From NCBI RefSeq assembly GCF_000284295.1, contig NC_017093.1, forward strand, positions 7,564,001 through 7,628,000: a stretch of DNA of 64,000 nt. The letters run 5' to 3'. This document shows positions 41,974 through 50,378 of this stretch, piece after piece. Source of the DNA: Actinoplanes missouriensis 431. Lineage in GTDB: Bacteria; Actinomycetota; Actinomycetes; Mycobacteriales; Micromonosporaceae. The stretch's first letter is position 1. Each line of letters begins with the position of its first letter. The notes under the pieces were generated by a model. It saw only the letters and a program-made list of their open reading frames with translations, had not been told where the DNA came from and did no database searches. The translations under genes and the position numbers were made by a program.

Positions 41974-42863
41974 GCTCGGAGCCTACGTCGTCGAGTCACG
42001 AACGACATGCCGGAACGCGCGGATAAAACAACACCGAGCAGAAGCGGCAGCACCTCGGTGGCGACCATCGGGCCCTCCGCGCGCGGCCGGACAGCCGGGC
42101 CCGCGGCCGCCGTCGGATGGTCCGCCGCGAACTGTTTCCACACGTCAGGAACGGTGAGGTTGGTGAACCGGTCACTCGGCCAGACCACCACGAAGGCGCG
42201 GCCGATGACGTTCTCGATCGGCACCGGACCCTGGCACCGGGCATCCTGCGAGACCGACCGGTGGTCGCCCATCACGAACATCTGCCCGGCCGGCACGGTC
42301 ACCTCGGTGAACCGGCGGCTGGTGCACTGGCCGGCGATCGGAGGCTGGTTCAGGTCCGAGTTGAAACCCTCCGCGATGTACGGCTCGTCGATGCCGATCC
42401 CGTTCACCGTGATCCGGCCCTGATCGTCGCAGCAGGCGACCTTGTCACCCGGAAGACCGATCACCCGTTTGATGAAGTCGCGCTCGCCGGGTCGGCTGAC
42501 GCCGACCAGGTCACCGATCGTGCGGCCGAGTTTCGCGAGGAAGGTGTTGCTGACCGTCTCGGTCACCTCGGGGGCCCAGTCGTCGGTCCCCCGGAACACC
42601 ACGATCTCGCCGCGGAGCGGGTCACGCATGTCGTAGACGACCTTGTTGACCAGGACCCGGTCCTGGATCAGCAGCGTGTTCTCCATCGAACCGGACGGGA
42701 TGTAGAACGCCTGGACCAGGAAGGTGCGGATGAGCACGGCCAGGCAGAACGCCACCACGAGCAGCAGCGGCAGCTCCTGCCAGAGCGGCATCTCCTTGCG
42801 CCGGATCACGCCCCGGCGCCGTCGGGACGGCCGATAGCCTTCCATCGGTTCCACGCTTCGCAT
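41970..42863 (-). CDS. lepB: Signal peptidase I (first copy, with C-terminal helix)
   Basis: 297 aa. A basic cytosolic N-terminus (RPSRRRRGVIRRKE), membrane anchor about 30-50, Ser59 in IPSGSMENTL, Lys in FIKRVIGLPGD, and GDHRSVSQDARC. Unlike its neighbour it has an insert near TETVSNTFLAKLGRTIGDLV and a second hydrophobic helix at the end (TEVLPLLLGVVLSA). The start could be ATG 42863 or 42845. Two tandem type I peptidases are common in actinobacteria and may divide substrates. Confidence 0.93.
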   Translation of the reverse strand: MRSVEPMEGYRPSRRRRGVIRRKEMPLWQELPLLLVVAFCLAVLIRTFLVQAFYIPSGSMENTLLIQDRVLVNKVVYDMRDPLRGEIVVFRGTDDWAPEVTETVSNTFLAKLGRTIGDLVGVSRPGERDFIKRVIGLPGDKVACCDDQGRITVNGIGIDEPYIAEGFNSDLNQPPIAGQCTSRRFTEVTVPAGQMFVMGDHRSVSQDARCQGPVPIENVIGRAFVVVWPSDRFTNLTVPDVWKQFAADHPTAAAGPAVRPRAEGPMVATEVLPLLLGVVLSARSGMSFVTRRRRLRA

Positions 42864-43030
42864 CTCCTGCCGTCGACCCGGCCGAACCGCCCCCGGATAC
42901 AGCACTACCGCCCGAGTTTCCCGGCTAGGGAAAGTTACGGGCGGTAGGACTGGAAAGGTTCACCAGAACCGTCCGGCACGAGCGCAAGCGTAGTTCGCCC
43001 GCGCCCATCCGTGCCGGACCGTCTCGGTCG

Positions 43031-43387
43031 TCAGACGGACTGCTTCTCCCGAAGCTCCTTGATCTTGGCCTTCTTGCCACGGAGCTCACGCAGGTAGTAG
43101 AGCTTCGCCCGGCGCACGTCACCGCGGGTGATGACCTCGATCCGGTCGATCGCCGGGCTGTTGAGCGGGTAGGTCCGCTCGACGCCGACACCGAAGCTGA
43201 TCTTGCGGATCTTGAAGGTCTCGCGCAGGCCGGCACCCTGGCGGCCGATCACGACGCCCTGGAAGACCTGGACACGGGAACGGTTACCTTCGACGACCCG
43301 GGCGTGCACCTTGAGCGTGTCACCGGCGCGGAAGTCGGGAAGGTCGGTGCGCTGCGACTGGGCGTCGAGAGCGTCCAGCGTGTTCAT
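43031..43387 (-). CDS. rplS: 50S ribosomal protein L19
   Basis: 118 aa, normal length. Motifs: DFRAGDTLKVHARVVEGNRS, RVQVFQGVVIGRQGAGL, RTYPLNSPAIDRIEVI, and the basic end KLYYLRELRGKKAKIKELR. It ends the rpsP-KH-rimM-trmD-rplS series with a 119-nt spacer after trmD that contains a strong hairpin. Confidence 0.98.
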   Translation of the reverse strand: MNTLDALDAQSQRTDLPDFRAGDTLKVHARVVEGNRSRVQVFQGVVIGRQGAGLRETFKIRKISFGVGVERTYPLNSPAIDRIEVITRGDVRRAKLYYLRELRGKKAKIKELREKQSV

Positions 43388-43408
43388 CGCTGCATCCTCG
43401 TACTAGAG

Positions 43409-43429
43409 GCGCACCGGAAGTCGGTGCGC
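43409..43429 (-). promoter_or_regulatory. Hairpin in the rplS leader
   Basis: GCGCACCG-gaagt-CGGTGCGC: perfect 8-bp stem, 5-nt loop, 22 nt upstream of the rplS start. No U-run follows, so it is more likely a leader or processing element than a terminator. Confidence 0.45.
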
Positions 43430-43506
43430 GGCGGGTGATTCTGATCTTCTGCAACTCCGGAAGATCCTCGTCTCGCCCCGCGGCGCGGGTGGAGACGGCA
43501 ACCTCA

Positions 43507-44271
43507 CTACTCTGCCACATCCTGGCCGGGGATCTGAAATCCGCCCTCGACCAGCGCCTTCCGGTCCTTCTTGTCCAGTTTTTCCGGAGGGTAGGCGGCC
43601 CACATGTCCGGCCGCCGGGACGCGGTCCGCACCAGGCTCTGCTCACGCCGCCAGCGGGCGATCCGGCCGTGGTCGCCGGAGCGCAGCACGTCCGGCACCT
43701 CGCGGTCGCGCCAGGACTGCGGTTTGGTGTAGACCGGGGCCTCCAGCAGGCCGGCCGCGTGCGACTCCTCGGTCAGCGACTCGGCGTTGCCGAGCACGCC
43801 GGGCAGCAGCCGGGTGATCGCTTCCATGATCACGATGACCGCGACCTCGCCGCCGAACAGCACGTAGTCACCGAGGGAGACCTCGCGCACCGGCATCCGG
43901 TCCGCCGCGTCGTCGATCACCCGCTGGTCGATGCCCTCGTACCGCCCGCAGGCGAAGACCAGGTGGTCCAGCTCGGCCAGCTCGTGCGCGTCGGCCTGGG
44001 TGAACGGCTTGCCGACCGGGGAGGGGATCACCAGGGTCGCGCCCGGAGCGGCGACCGCGTCCAGGGCCTCGCCCCACGGCTCGGGGCGCATCACCATGCC
44101 GGGACCGCCGCCGTACGGGCTGTCGTCCACCGTCCGGTGCACGTCATAGGTCCAGGTGCGCAGATCGTGCACGGAGAGGTCGAGCGTCCCGGTCGTCCGC
44201 GCCTTGCCGATCAGCGAGAGGTCCAGCGGTGCGAAATAGTCCGGGAAGATCGAGATGATGTCGACCTTCAC
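43507..44271 (-). CDS. trmD: tRNA (guanine-N1)-methyltransferase
   Basis: 254 aa. SPOUT-fold methyltransferase making m1G37. Motifs: DIISIFPDYFAPLDLSLIGK, DDSPYGGGPGMVMRPEPW, VFACGRYEGIDQRV, and SLGDYVLFGGEVAVIVIMEA (knot). Overlaps rimM by 4 nt. Confidence 0.97.
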   Translation of the reverse strand: MKVDIISIFPDYFAPLDLSLIGKARTTGTLDLSVHDLRTWTYDVHRTVDDSPYGGGPGMVMRPEPWGEALDAVAAPGATLVIPSPVGKPFTQADAHELAELDHLVFACGRYEGIDQRVIDDAADRMPVREVSLGDYVLFGGEVAVIVIMEAITRLLPGVLGNAESLTEESHAAGLLEAPVYTKPQSWRDREVPDVLRSGDHGRIARWRREQSLVRTASRRPDMWAAYPPEKLDKKDRKALVEGGFQIPGQDVAE

Positions 44272-44837
44272 AGATCCAGCAGGCCTTCCGGGAGATCGAC
44301 GATCACACGGCCGCCCGCCAGGTCGACGGTCGGCACGATCGCGGTGACGAACGGGATGAGCGCCGTCCCGCCCTCGGCCTTCTTCAGCACGATCAGGTCG
44401 GAGGAGGGCGCGTGGTCGATCCGCGACACGGTGCCGTGCAGCGTGCCGTCGGCAGACTCGACCCGCAGCCCGACCAGCTGGTGGTCGTGGAACTCCTCGG
44501 GGTCCTCCGGCGGCGCCAGATCGGCGCTGTCCACCTGGAGGAAGACTCCGCGCAGCGCTTCGGCGACGTTGCGGTCGGAGATGCCCTCGAAGACGGCGAT
44601 GCCGCGGCCCTGATGCCAGCGGATCGACTCGAGGGTGAGTTGTTTCGGAACTTCGAACGGGACGCCAGGAGCCGGAGCGCCCGCCGGGCCGGCGTTCACC
44701 CGGCGGTCCCGGGGGACCTCCGTGATGAACACCGACCCGGCGGTGAAGCGTTCCTCGGGCTCGTCGGTCCGCACGACCACCGAGACCTCGCCCCGGATGC
44801 CGTGCGGTTTACCGATCTGGCCTACGACGAGCAGCAT
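44268..44837 (-). CDS. rimM: 16S rRNA processing/ribosome maturation protein RimM
   Basis: 189 aa. N-terminal RimM domain (VVGQIGKPHGIRGEVSVVVR) and C-terminal PRC barrel (EFHDHQLVGLRVESADGTLH, LIPFVTAIVPTVDLAGGRV). Binds S19 for 30S head assembly. Three nt after the KH gene stop and overlapping trmD. Confidence 0.96.
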   Translation of the reverse strand: MLLVVGQIGKPHGIRGEVSVVVRTDEPEERFTAGSVFITEVPRDRRVNAGPAGAPAPGVPFEVPKQLTLESIRWHQGRGIAVFEGISDRNVAEALRGVFLQVDSADLAPPEDPEEFHDHQLVGLRVESADGTLHGTVSRIDHAPSSDLIVLKKAEGGTALIPFVTAIVPTVDLAGGRVIVDLPEGLLDL

Positions 44838-44840
44838 CGA

Positions 44841-45098
44841 TTAATACGCGTCGACGATGTCTACGCGAATGCCGCGACCGCCGATCGACCCGATCACCTG
44901 ACGCAGGGCCTTGGCCGTCCGGCCGCCGCGCCCGATGACCGTTCCCAGGTCCTCCGGGTGCACGCGAACCTCGAGCCGCTTGCCGCGGCGCGAGTCGACC
45001 AGCCGGACCCGGACGTCGTCCGGGTTGTCGACGATGCCCTTGACGAGGTGCTCCAGCGCGGGCCGGAGCGCCCCGTCAGCTCGCGTCGGCGCCGGCAC
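44841..45098 (-). CDS. KH-domain RNA-binding protein (KhpA/YlqC family)
   Basis: 85 aa. ALRPALEHLVKGIVDNPDDV then GTVIGRGGRTAKALRQVI, the GxxG loop of a type II KH domain. Part of the standard rpsP-KH-rimM-trmD cluster; KhpA proteins bind many RNAs and affect cell size in relatives. No start codon lies directly before the conserved part. GTG 45098, which overlaps the end of rpsP by 23 nt, is the nearest plausible start. Confidence 0.9.
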   Translation of the reverse strand: MPAPTRADGALRPALEHLVKGIVDNPDDVRVRLVDSRRGKRLEVRVHPEDLGTVIGRGGRTAKALRQVIGSIGGRGIRVDIVDAY

Positions 45099-45588
45099 CG
45101 GCCGGGTCCTGTGCAGTCTCGGCGACAGCCTCGCGGTTCGGCTCGGCCGGGTCGGCGGCCTTGGTGTCGGCCGGGCGAGCCTCGGCGACCTCCGGAGCAG
45201 CGGCCTTCTTCGACTTCGGCGTGGTGGCCGGCTTGGTGTCGGCGACACCGGCAGCGGCCTTCGCCTCTTCCTGGTAGATCTCGGTCCGGCTCTGCTTGCT
45301 CGGCGCGACGAGCAGGGGCGGCGGGGCCGGCAGACCCTTGAACTGCTGCCAGTCGCCGGTCTTCTCGAGAATGCGCTGCACGGCCTCGCTCGGCTGCGCG
45401 CCGACGCCCAGCCAGTACTGAACGCGGTCGGACTTGACCTCGATGACCGAGGGGTGTTCCTTCGGCTGGTAGATGCCGACGTACTCGATGGCGCGGCCGT
45501 CGCGCTTGGTGCGCGAGTCGGCGACGACGATGCGGTACTGCGGGTTGCGGATCTTGCCCATCCGCAGGAGCCGGATCTTAACGGCCAC
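45076..45588 (-). CDS. rpsP: 30S ribosomal protein S16
   Basis: 170 aa. Core S16 (VKIRLLRMGKIRNPQYRIVV, GIYQPKEHPSVIEVKSDRV, LGVGAQPSEAVQRILEKTGD) in the first ~90 residues. The rest is an Ala/Lys/Glu/Pro tail, about twice the usual length but frequent in actinobacteria. GTG 45588 with AGGAG 10 nt upstream. First gene of the rpsP-trmD-rplS operon. Confidence 0.96.
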   Translation of the reverse strand: MAVKIRLLRMGKIRNPQYRIVVADSRTKRDGRAIEYVGIYQPKEHPSVIEVKSDRVQYWLGVGAQPSEAVQRILEKTGDWQQFKGLPAPPPLLVAPSKQSRTEIYQEEAKAAAGVADTKPATTPKSKKAAAPEVAEARPADTKAADPAEPNREAVAETAQDPAGAGADAS

Positions 45589-45611
45589 GGTGTTTTCGCT
45601 CCTGATGACTG

Positions 45612-45637
45612 CGTGGGTGAGCCGACCGGAACCCACG
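45612..45637 (-). promoter_or_regulatory. Hairpin in the rpsP leader
   Basis: CGTGGGT (45612-45618) pairs with ACCCACG (45631-45637) around a 12-nt loop, 24 nt upstream of the rpsP start. Possible leader regulation; no known family recognised. Confidence 0.35.
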
Positions 45638-45722
45638 TGGGGATGCGGGACCGATGCCTCGTGGACTGGCGGTGCGATCAGGGGTTAGAGGGCGCCTGAC
45701 GCATGCCGGATACCAACAAGCC

Positions 45723-45753
45723 ATTCTGCCAGATGAACCCGGCCGGATCCCAA
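45723..45753 (-). promoter_or_regulatory. Possible rpsP promoter
   Basis: On the minus strand TTGGGA (45753-45748) and CAGAAT (45728-45723) are separated by 19 nt, in the space between the DUF402 gene and rpsP. The spacing is longer than ideal. Confidence 0.25.
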
Positions 45754-45760
45754 CCGGGTC

Positions 45761-46408
45761 TCACCGCGCCGCCGGGCGGTCCCACCCCGGCGGGACCTCG
45801 CGTGGCACGGGCCAGTCCGGGCCGGGCTGGAAATCGGTCCAGGTGCCGTCGAACGGGAACTCGCCGGCCTCGATCTTCTCGATCACGCGGCGACCCTCCG
45901 CCCGGACCGCGTCCGGGTCCGGCACCCAGTAGTGCTCGGGCAGCGCCAGGCGCTCGGCGAACTCGTCCTCGTCCTTCCAGCGCCAGGTGCGGTCCGGCGC
46001 GGCCACCACGTCCAGGTCCTGGTCCATCACGTCGACGCCGGCCACGTCACCGTCGTCCCAGCGGACACCGTGCTCCTCGAGGTTGACGTACCACTCGCGG
46101 AACACGCCCTCGTCGGTGCGGAAGAACCAGACCGAGTGCTCGCCCTCGGCCGGCAGGAACATCAGGATCCCCGGCCCGGACCAGGTCGTCGGGACCAGGC
46201 GGCGGGCACAGACGGACCAGTCGGCGAACGACATGTCCCGCACGCCGCGGCCGTCCACCGCCGTCTCGTTGAGGACGGCCGAGCCGCGGGCCAGCCAGAG
46301 GAGCAGCCCGCGGTCGTCGTCGGAGATCACCCGGCAGGGCCGGACGTGGACCAGCCGGGACCCCGAGAAGTTTCGGTAGAGGACCGGCCGGCCCGCGTGG
46401 AAGACCAT
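45761..46408 (-). CDS. DUF402 family protein (FomD/nucleoside phosphatase-like)
   Basis: 215 aa. Typical DUF402 core: GPGILMFLPAEGEHSVWFFR, WYVNLEEHGVRWDDGDVAGV, VDVMDQDLDVVAAPD, rich in conserved Asp/Glu for metal binding. Relatives include FomD and nucleoside diphosphatases. It starts 2 nt after proS, so the two are cotranscribed. Confidence 0.9.
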   Translation of the reverse strand: MVFHAGRPVLYRNFSGSRLVHVRPCRVISDDDRGLLLWLARGSAVLNETAVDGRGVRDMSFADWSVCARRLVPTTWSGPGILMFLPAEGEHSVWFFRTDEGVFREWYVNLEEHGVRWDDGDVAGVDVMDQDLDVVAAPDRTWRWKDEDEFAERLALPEHYWVPDPDAVRAEGRRVIEKIEAGEFPFDGTWTDFQPGPDWPVPREVPPGWDRPAAR

Positions 46409-46410
46409 GC

Positions 46411-47817
46411 TCAGTACGAGCGGCCCAGGTACGCGATCAGGTCCGGTTCGTCGTCCGACTCCGGCATCGAGCCGTCCTCGCGGGTCAGGCAGCGGACGGT
46501 CACCGCCTTGCCGTTCGCCTCCTTCTCACCCGCCTCGCCGACCGCCGACCACGGCACCCGGGCGAACCCGGTCTGCGCCGCCTCGAGCGCCTCGGCCAGC
46601 GTCTTCACGTCGAACGTGCGCTCCTCGCGGAACGCCAGCGCGTCGTCGTACAGGCGCTGCTGGTCGGCCTTGAGAGCGCTGGTGACCGCGCCGGTCACGT
46701 CGGCGAGCGCGATCGGGGACTTGGAGCCGTCGATCCGGCGGGCCACTGTCACGTTGCCGGTCGCGAGGTCCCGCGGGCCGACCTCGACGCGGATCGGGAT
46801 GCCCTGCAGTTCGGCGTCGACAGCGCGCCGGCCGAACGGGATGTCCGCACGGTCGTCGAGCTTCACCCGTACCCCCGCGGTGGTGAGCTCGTCGCGGAGC
46901 TTGCCCGCCGCTTCCGCGACGCCCTCGCCGGCCTTGACCACCATGATCTGCACCTGGATCGGCGCGGCACGCGGCGGAAGCCGCAGGCCGTTGTCGTCAC
47001 CGTGGACCATGATCAGACCGCCGACCATCCGGGTCGAGGTGCCCCACGAGGTGGTCCAGGCGTGCTCGACGGTGCGCTCGGCCGACGAGTACGTGATGTC
47101 GAACGCCTTCGCGAAGTTCTGCCCGAGCTCGTGCGACGTGCCCATCTGCAGCGCCTTGCCGTCGCCCATCATGGCCTCGACGGTCATCGTGTTCGTCGCG
47201 CCGGCGAACCGCTCGCCCTTCGTCTTGCGGCCGGGGATCACCGGGATCGCCAGGAACTCCTCCATGAACGCCTGGTAGACGTTGCGGTGGATGTCACGGG
47301 CGTGCTCACGGGCGTCCGCCTCGGTCGCGTGCGCGGTGTGGCCCTCCTGCCAGAGGAACTCGGTGGTCCGCAGGAACGTGCGCGGCCGCAGCTCCCAGCG
47401 CACCACGTTGGCCCACTGGTTCAAGAGCAACGGCAGATCACGGTACGAGTCGACCCACTTCGCCATGAACTCGCCGATCACGGTCTCGCTGGTGGGACGC
47501 ACCACCAGCGGCTCGGCGAGCTCCTTGCCACCGGCGTGGGTGACCACGGCCAGCTCCGGCGAGAAGCCCTCCACGTGATCGGCCTCGCGGCGCAGGTAGT
47601 TCTCCGGGATGAAGAGCGGGAAGTACGCGTTCTGTACGCCGGCCGCCTTGATCCGGGCGTCCATGTCCGCCTGCATCCGCTCCCAGACGGCGTACGCCAC
47701 CGGACGGATCACCATCGTCCCGCGCACCGGGCCGTTGTCGGCGAGCTGCGCCTTGGCGATCAGGTCCTGGTACCAGCGGGGAAAGTCCTCCGCACGGGGA
47801 GTGAGCACGCGAGCCAT
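46411..47817 (-). CDS. proS: Prolyl-tRNA synthetase (short, archaeal/eukaryotic-type)
   Basis: 468-aa class II aminoacyl-tRNA synthetase. Motif 2/3 elements: VVRPTSETVIGEFMAKWVDS, LRPRTFLRTTEFLWQEGHTA, TSWGTSTRMVGGLIMVHGDD. It lacks the large editing insert of the bacterial type and has the C-terminal domain of the archaeal/eukaryotic type. ATG 47817. A TANNNT (TAGGAT, 47826-47831) lies 8 nt upstream without a ribosome site, suggesting a leaderless message. Its promoter region abuts that of the divergent sigma factor. Confidence 0.95.
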   Translation of the reverse strand: MARVLTPRAEDFPRWYQDLIAKAQLADNGPVRGTMVIRPVAYAVWERMQADMDARIKAAGVQNAYFPLFIPENYLRREADHVEGFSPELAVVTHAGGKELAEPLVVRPTSETVIGEFMAKWVDSYRDLPLLLNQWANVVRWELRPRTFLRTTEFLWQEGHTAHATEADAREHARDIHRNVYQAFMEEFLAIPVIPGRKTKGERFAGATNTMTVEAMMGDGKALQMGTSHELGQNFAKAFDITYSSAERTVEHAWTTSWGTSTRMVGGLIMVHGDDNGLRLPPRAAPIQVQIMVVKAGEGVAEAAGKLRDELTTAGVRVKLDDRADIPFGRRAVDAELQGIPIRVEVGPRDLATGNVTVARRIDGSKSPIALADVTGAVTSALKADQQRLYDDALAFREERTFDVKTLAEALEAAQTGFARVPWSAVGEAGEKEANGKAVTVRCLTREDGSMPESDDEPDLIAYLGRSY

Positions 47818-47825
47818 GAGGAGAC

Positions 47826-47831
47826 ATCCTA
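47826..47831 (-). promoter_or_regulatory. Likely -10 box of a leaderless proS transcript
   Basis: TAGGAT on the minus strand, 8 nt before the proS ATG, back to back with the sigma-factor promoter. Confidence 0.35.
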
Positions 47832-47845
47832 GTCTCGGCCGGCAT

Positions 47846-47873
47846 GCAACCCGGCGGGTGGGCGTCCCGTGTC
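47846..47873 (+). promoter_or_regulatory. Sigma-cassette promoter A
   Basis: GCAACC (47846-47851), 16 nt, CGTGTC (47868-47873), 25 nt before ATG 47899. The same two hexamers with the same 16-nt spacing occur before the duplicated cassette (49779-49806). This is the pattern expected for an autoregulated ECF-type promoter. Confidence 0.65.
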
Positions 47874-47898
47874 CCTTTACGTCAAGGACGGGGGACGG

Positions 47899-48390
47899 AT
47901 GGACTTCGACGCGTTCTACCGGGACACCTCCCGGCGGCTCATGCGTTACGCGTACGGCCTGACCGGTGATCCGGGTGAAGCGCAGGACCTGGTTCAGGAG
48001 GCGTACGCGCGGGCGTGGCAGCGCTGGCGGCGGGTCTCCGCCTACGAGGACCCGGAGGCCTGGCTGCGACTCGTGGTGAACCGGCTCTCCGCGGACCGCT
48101 GGCGGCGGCTCTTCGTGCGCCGCCACCACGCCGCGTCCGCGCCACCGGCCCCGGCCGTCCCGCCACCCTCCGACGACGTGGTCCTGCTGGTCCGGGCCAT
48201 GCGGACGCTGCCGGCCGCGCATCGCCGGGCGCTGGCCCTGCACTACCTGCTGGACCGGTCCGTCGCCGAGATCGCGGCCGAGACCGGCGCGTCCACCGGC
48301 ACCGTCAAGTCCTGGCTGTCCCGCGGCCGGGCCGGCCTGGCCGCCGCCCTCGGCCACGATTCACCGGAAGGAGCCCGCCGTGTCCGCTGA
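47899..48390 (+). CDS. SigE-family ECF-like RNA polymerase sigma factor (copy A)
   Basis: 163 aa. Region 2: FDAFYRDTSRRLMRYAYGLT, DLVQEAYARAWQRWRRV. Region 4: LPAAHRRALALHYLLDRSVA, EIAAETGASTGTVKSWLSRG. The frame extends upstream to GTG 47869, but that codon lies within the -10 hexamer of the inferred promoter, so ATG 47899 with GGGGGA just upstream is the start. It overlaps the next gene by 11 nt, as does copy B. The neighbouring membrane protein is the likely anti-sigma factor. Confidence 0.92.
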   Translation: MDFDAFYRDTSRRLMRYAYGLTGDPGEAQDLVQEAYARAWQRWRRVSAYEDPEAWLRLVVNRLSADRWRRLFVRRHHAASAPPAPAVPPPSDDVVLLVRAMRTLPAAHRRALALHYLLDRSVAEIAAETGASTGTVKSWLSRGRAGLAAALGHDSPEGARRVR

Positions 48391-49774
48391 TCTCGACGAC
48401 CTGTTCACGGCACTGGGCCGGCACTGCGACGCGCTGCCCCCGCCCGGGGTCGCGGACGCGCGCCGCCGGGGCGCCGCCCGCCGGCGGAACCGTGCCCTGG
48501 CCGCGGCCGCCGCGGTGCTGCTGGTGCTGGCCGGCGCCGGGGTGGTGACCTGGCAGCGGCGGCACGCCGAACCGATCCTGCCGGCGACGACCCCGGCCCG
48601 GATCCGCGGGATGGCGCCGGTCGGCGAGCCACTGCGCCTGCCGGCCGGGTCCACGTGGACGAGCGCCCGGATCTCCGGGACCCATGTGTACGGTCTGGCC
48701 GGCGCCCCGGACAGCCGGGTGCAGGCGCTGGACGCGGCGACCGGCGTGACCACCTGGACCGCCGCCACGCCACCGTCCGCGGCCGCGCTGACCGTGACAC
48801 CCCGCGCCGTCCTGCTCCGTGGCGACGACGGCTGGCGGTTCCACGACCCGGACACCGGCGCGGTCCTGTGGACGCCAGCCATCGGCGACCGCTGGCGTGT
48901 GCTGTCACACACCGACGTGGCGCTGCTCGTGGACCTCCGCAGCGGCGATCTCGCCGGACACGACATCGTGACCGGCCGGAAGCTCTGGACGGCGTCCGGC
49001 GGCGGCCACCCGCTCCAGGGCCTGAACGTGATGCGGACCGCGGCGGACGGCGCGGACTTCGCGCCCTACGGCACCGGTGATCGGGACACCCCGTTCACCG
49101 ACGACCGGCTGATCCTGGTCACCGAGAAGGGCGACGTGGTGATCAGGGACATCCGGACCGGCAGGGTGCGCACGACCGTGCCGGCCGCGCGGCCGGACGT
49201 CGGCGGCGTGACCGGGTACGAGGGCATCGTCTACACCACCGACCGGGTCGACGGCCGGATCAGCATCCGTGCCACCGACACGGACGCCGGCACCTCCGCG
49301 ATCGTCTACCGTCGCGGCGCGGCGCAGACCTTCTTCCCGTGCGGGCCGCGGCGCCTCTGCGTCTACGAGGAGCAGCAGTCCGGCATGGTCCTGCTGCTGA
49401 TCGACGTGACCGACGGGCGGATCCTCCGGGAGACTCCGGCACCGCGCGGGGCGGGAGCCGGCGCGGCCCGCAACGGGCGTGTCGCGACCTCGATCACGGT
49501 CGGATCGGATTCCTGGACGGTGGTGCTCGACGAGAACGGCGGTCAGCTGGCCGAGGCGCCCGGCGCGGGCGGCTTCATCGACGACGGCAACGTGCTGGCG
49601 CTGGTCCGCGATCCGGCGACCGGCCGGTTCACCGCACGGGCGATCTCCGGTGTCGACGGCCGCACGATCGACCTCGGCGAGATGCCGGAGATCTCCGGCG
49701 GGTGCGACTGGAACGCCGACTACCTGACCTGCCCGACCGGCTCCGAGCTGTGGACCTGGAAATTCGAGCGCTGA
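48380..49774 (+). CDS. Membrane-anchored PQQ-like propeller protein, probable anti-sigma factor (copy A)
   Basis: 464 aa. A short cytosolic part (1-38, SADLDDLFTALGRHCDALPP), one membrane helix (about 39-57), then an extracytoplasmic region of about 400 residues with PQQ/WD-like repeat ends GVTTWTA, GAVLWTP, GRKLWTA and GRILRET. The cytosolic part is too short for a standard zinc anti-sigma domain and lacks H-x3-C-x2-C. Encoded right after, and overlapping, a sigma factor gene, it most likely holds that sigma factor and senses something outside. Similar in layout to copy B. Confidence 0.82.
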   Translation: MSADLDDLFTALGRHCDALPPPGVADARRRGAARRRNRALAAAAAVLLVLAGAGVVTWQRRHAEPILPATTPARIRGMAPVGEPLRLPAGSTWTSARISGTHVYGLAGAPDSRVQALDAATGVTTWTAATPPSAAALTVTPRAVLLRGDDGWRFHDPDTGAVLWTPAIGDRWRVLSHTDVALLVDLRSGDLAGHDIVTGRKLWTASGGGHPLQGLNVMRTAADGADFAPYGTGDRDTPFTDDRLILVTEKGDVVIRDIRTGRVRTTVPAARPDVGGVTGYEGIVYTTDRVDGRISIRATDTDAGTSAIVYRRGAAQTFFPCGPRRLCVYEEQQSGMVLLLIDVTDGRILRETPAPRGAGAGAARNGRVATSITVGSDSWTVVLDENGGQLAEAPGAGGFIDDGNVLALVRDPATGRFTARAISGVDGRTIDLGEMPEISGGCDWNADYLTCPTGSELWTWKFER

Positions 49775-49778
49775 CCCC

Positions 49779-49806
49779 GCAACCGATCGGCGCGGCCCGT
49801 CGTGTC
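49779..49806 (+). promoter_or_regulatory. Sigma-cassette promoter B
   Basis: GCAACC (49779-49784), 16 nt, CGTGTC (49801-49806), beginning 5 nt after the stop of copy A and 41 nt before ATG 49848. Identical hexamers and spacing to promoter A. Confidence 0.65.
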
Positions 49807-49847
49807 TGATCCCCGGAGAGGGCGGACCCTCCGGAGGGTGCGGTGAG

Positions 49848-50378
49848 ATGACGGGGACCGATGACTTCGACGCGTTCTACCGGGACACGTCGCGGCGGCT
49901 GACGCGGTACGCGTTCGGGCTGACCGGTGACGCCGGGGCCGCTCAGGACCTGGTCCAGGAGGCGTACGCGCGGGCCTGGCAACGCTGGCGGCGGGTCTCC
50001 GGATACGAGGACCCGGAGGCCTGGCTGCGGCTGGTCGTGAACCGGCTCTCCACCGACCGGTGGCGGCGGGTGTTCCGGCGTCGCGCCCACGACGCGGCGC
50101 AGGCGCCCCTGCCGCCGGCCCCGCCCCCGTCCGAGAACACCGTGCTGCTGGTCCGCGCGATGCGGGACCTGCCGCCGGCGCATCGGCAGGCGCTGGTCCT
50201 GCACTACCTGATGGACCGGACGATCGCCGAGATCGCCGCCGAGACCGGCGCGTCCACCGGCACCGTCAAGTCCTGGCTGTCCCGCGGGCGCGCCGGCCTC
50301 GCCGTCGCGCTCGGCGCCTCCCCAGGAGAGACCGAGACAGCCGGGACGAACAGGGAAGGAGCTCGCCGTGCCCGCTGA
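49848..50378 (+). CDS. SigE-family ECF-like RNA polymerase sigma factor (copy B)
   Basis: 176 aa, very similar to copy A across regions 2 and 4 (FDAFYRDTSRRLTRYAFGLT, DLVQEAYARAWQRWRRVSGY, GTVKSWLSRGRAGLAVALG). It has a slightly longer C-terminus (ASPGETETAGTNREGARRAR). GGAGG lies about 15 nt and GGTG just upstream of ATG 49848. It has its own copy of the GCAACC/CGTGTC promoter. Overlaps its membrane partner by 11 nt. Confidence 0.92.
   Translation: MTGTDDFDAFYRDTSRRLTRYAFGLTGDAGAAQDLVQEAYARAWQRWRRVSGYEDPEAWLRLVVNRLSTDRWRRVFRRRAHDAAQAPLPPAPPPSENTVLLVRAMRDLPPAHRQALVLHYLMDRTIAEIAAETGASTGTVKSWLSRGRAGLAVALGASPGETETAGTNREGARRAR

Noticed and set aside
46411..48357. proS extended by 180 codons at its N-terminus
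   Set aside because: The extension is antisense to the sigma factor gene; ProRS begins at ATG 47817.
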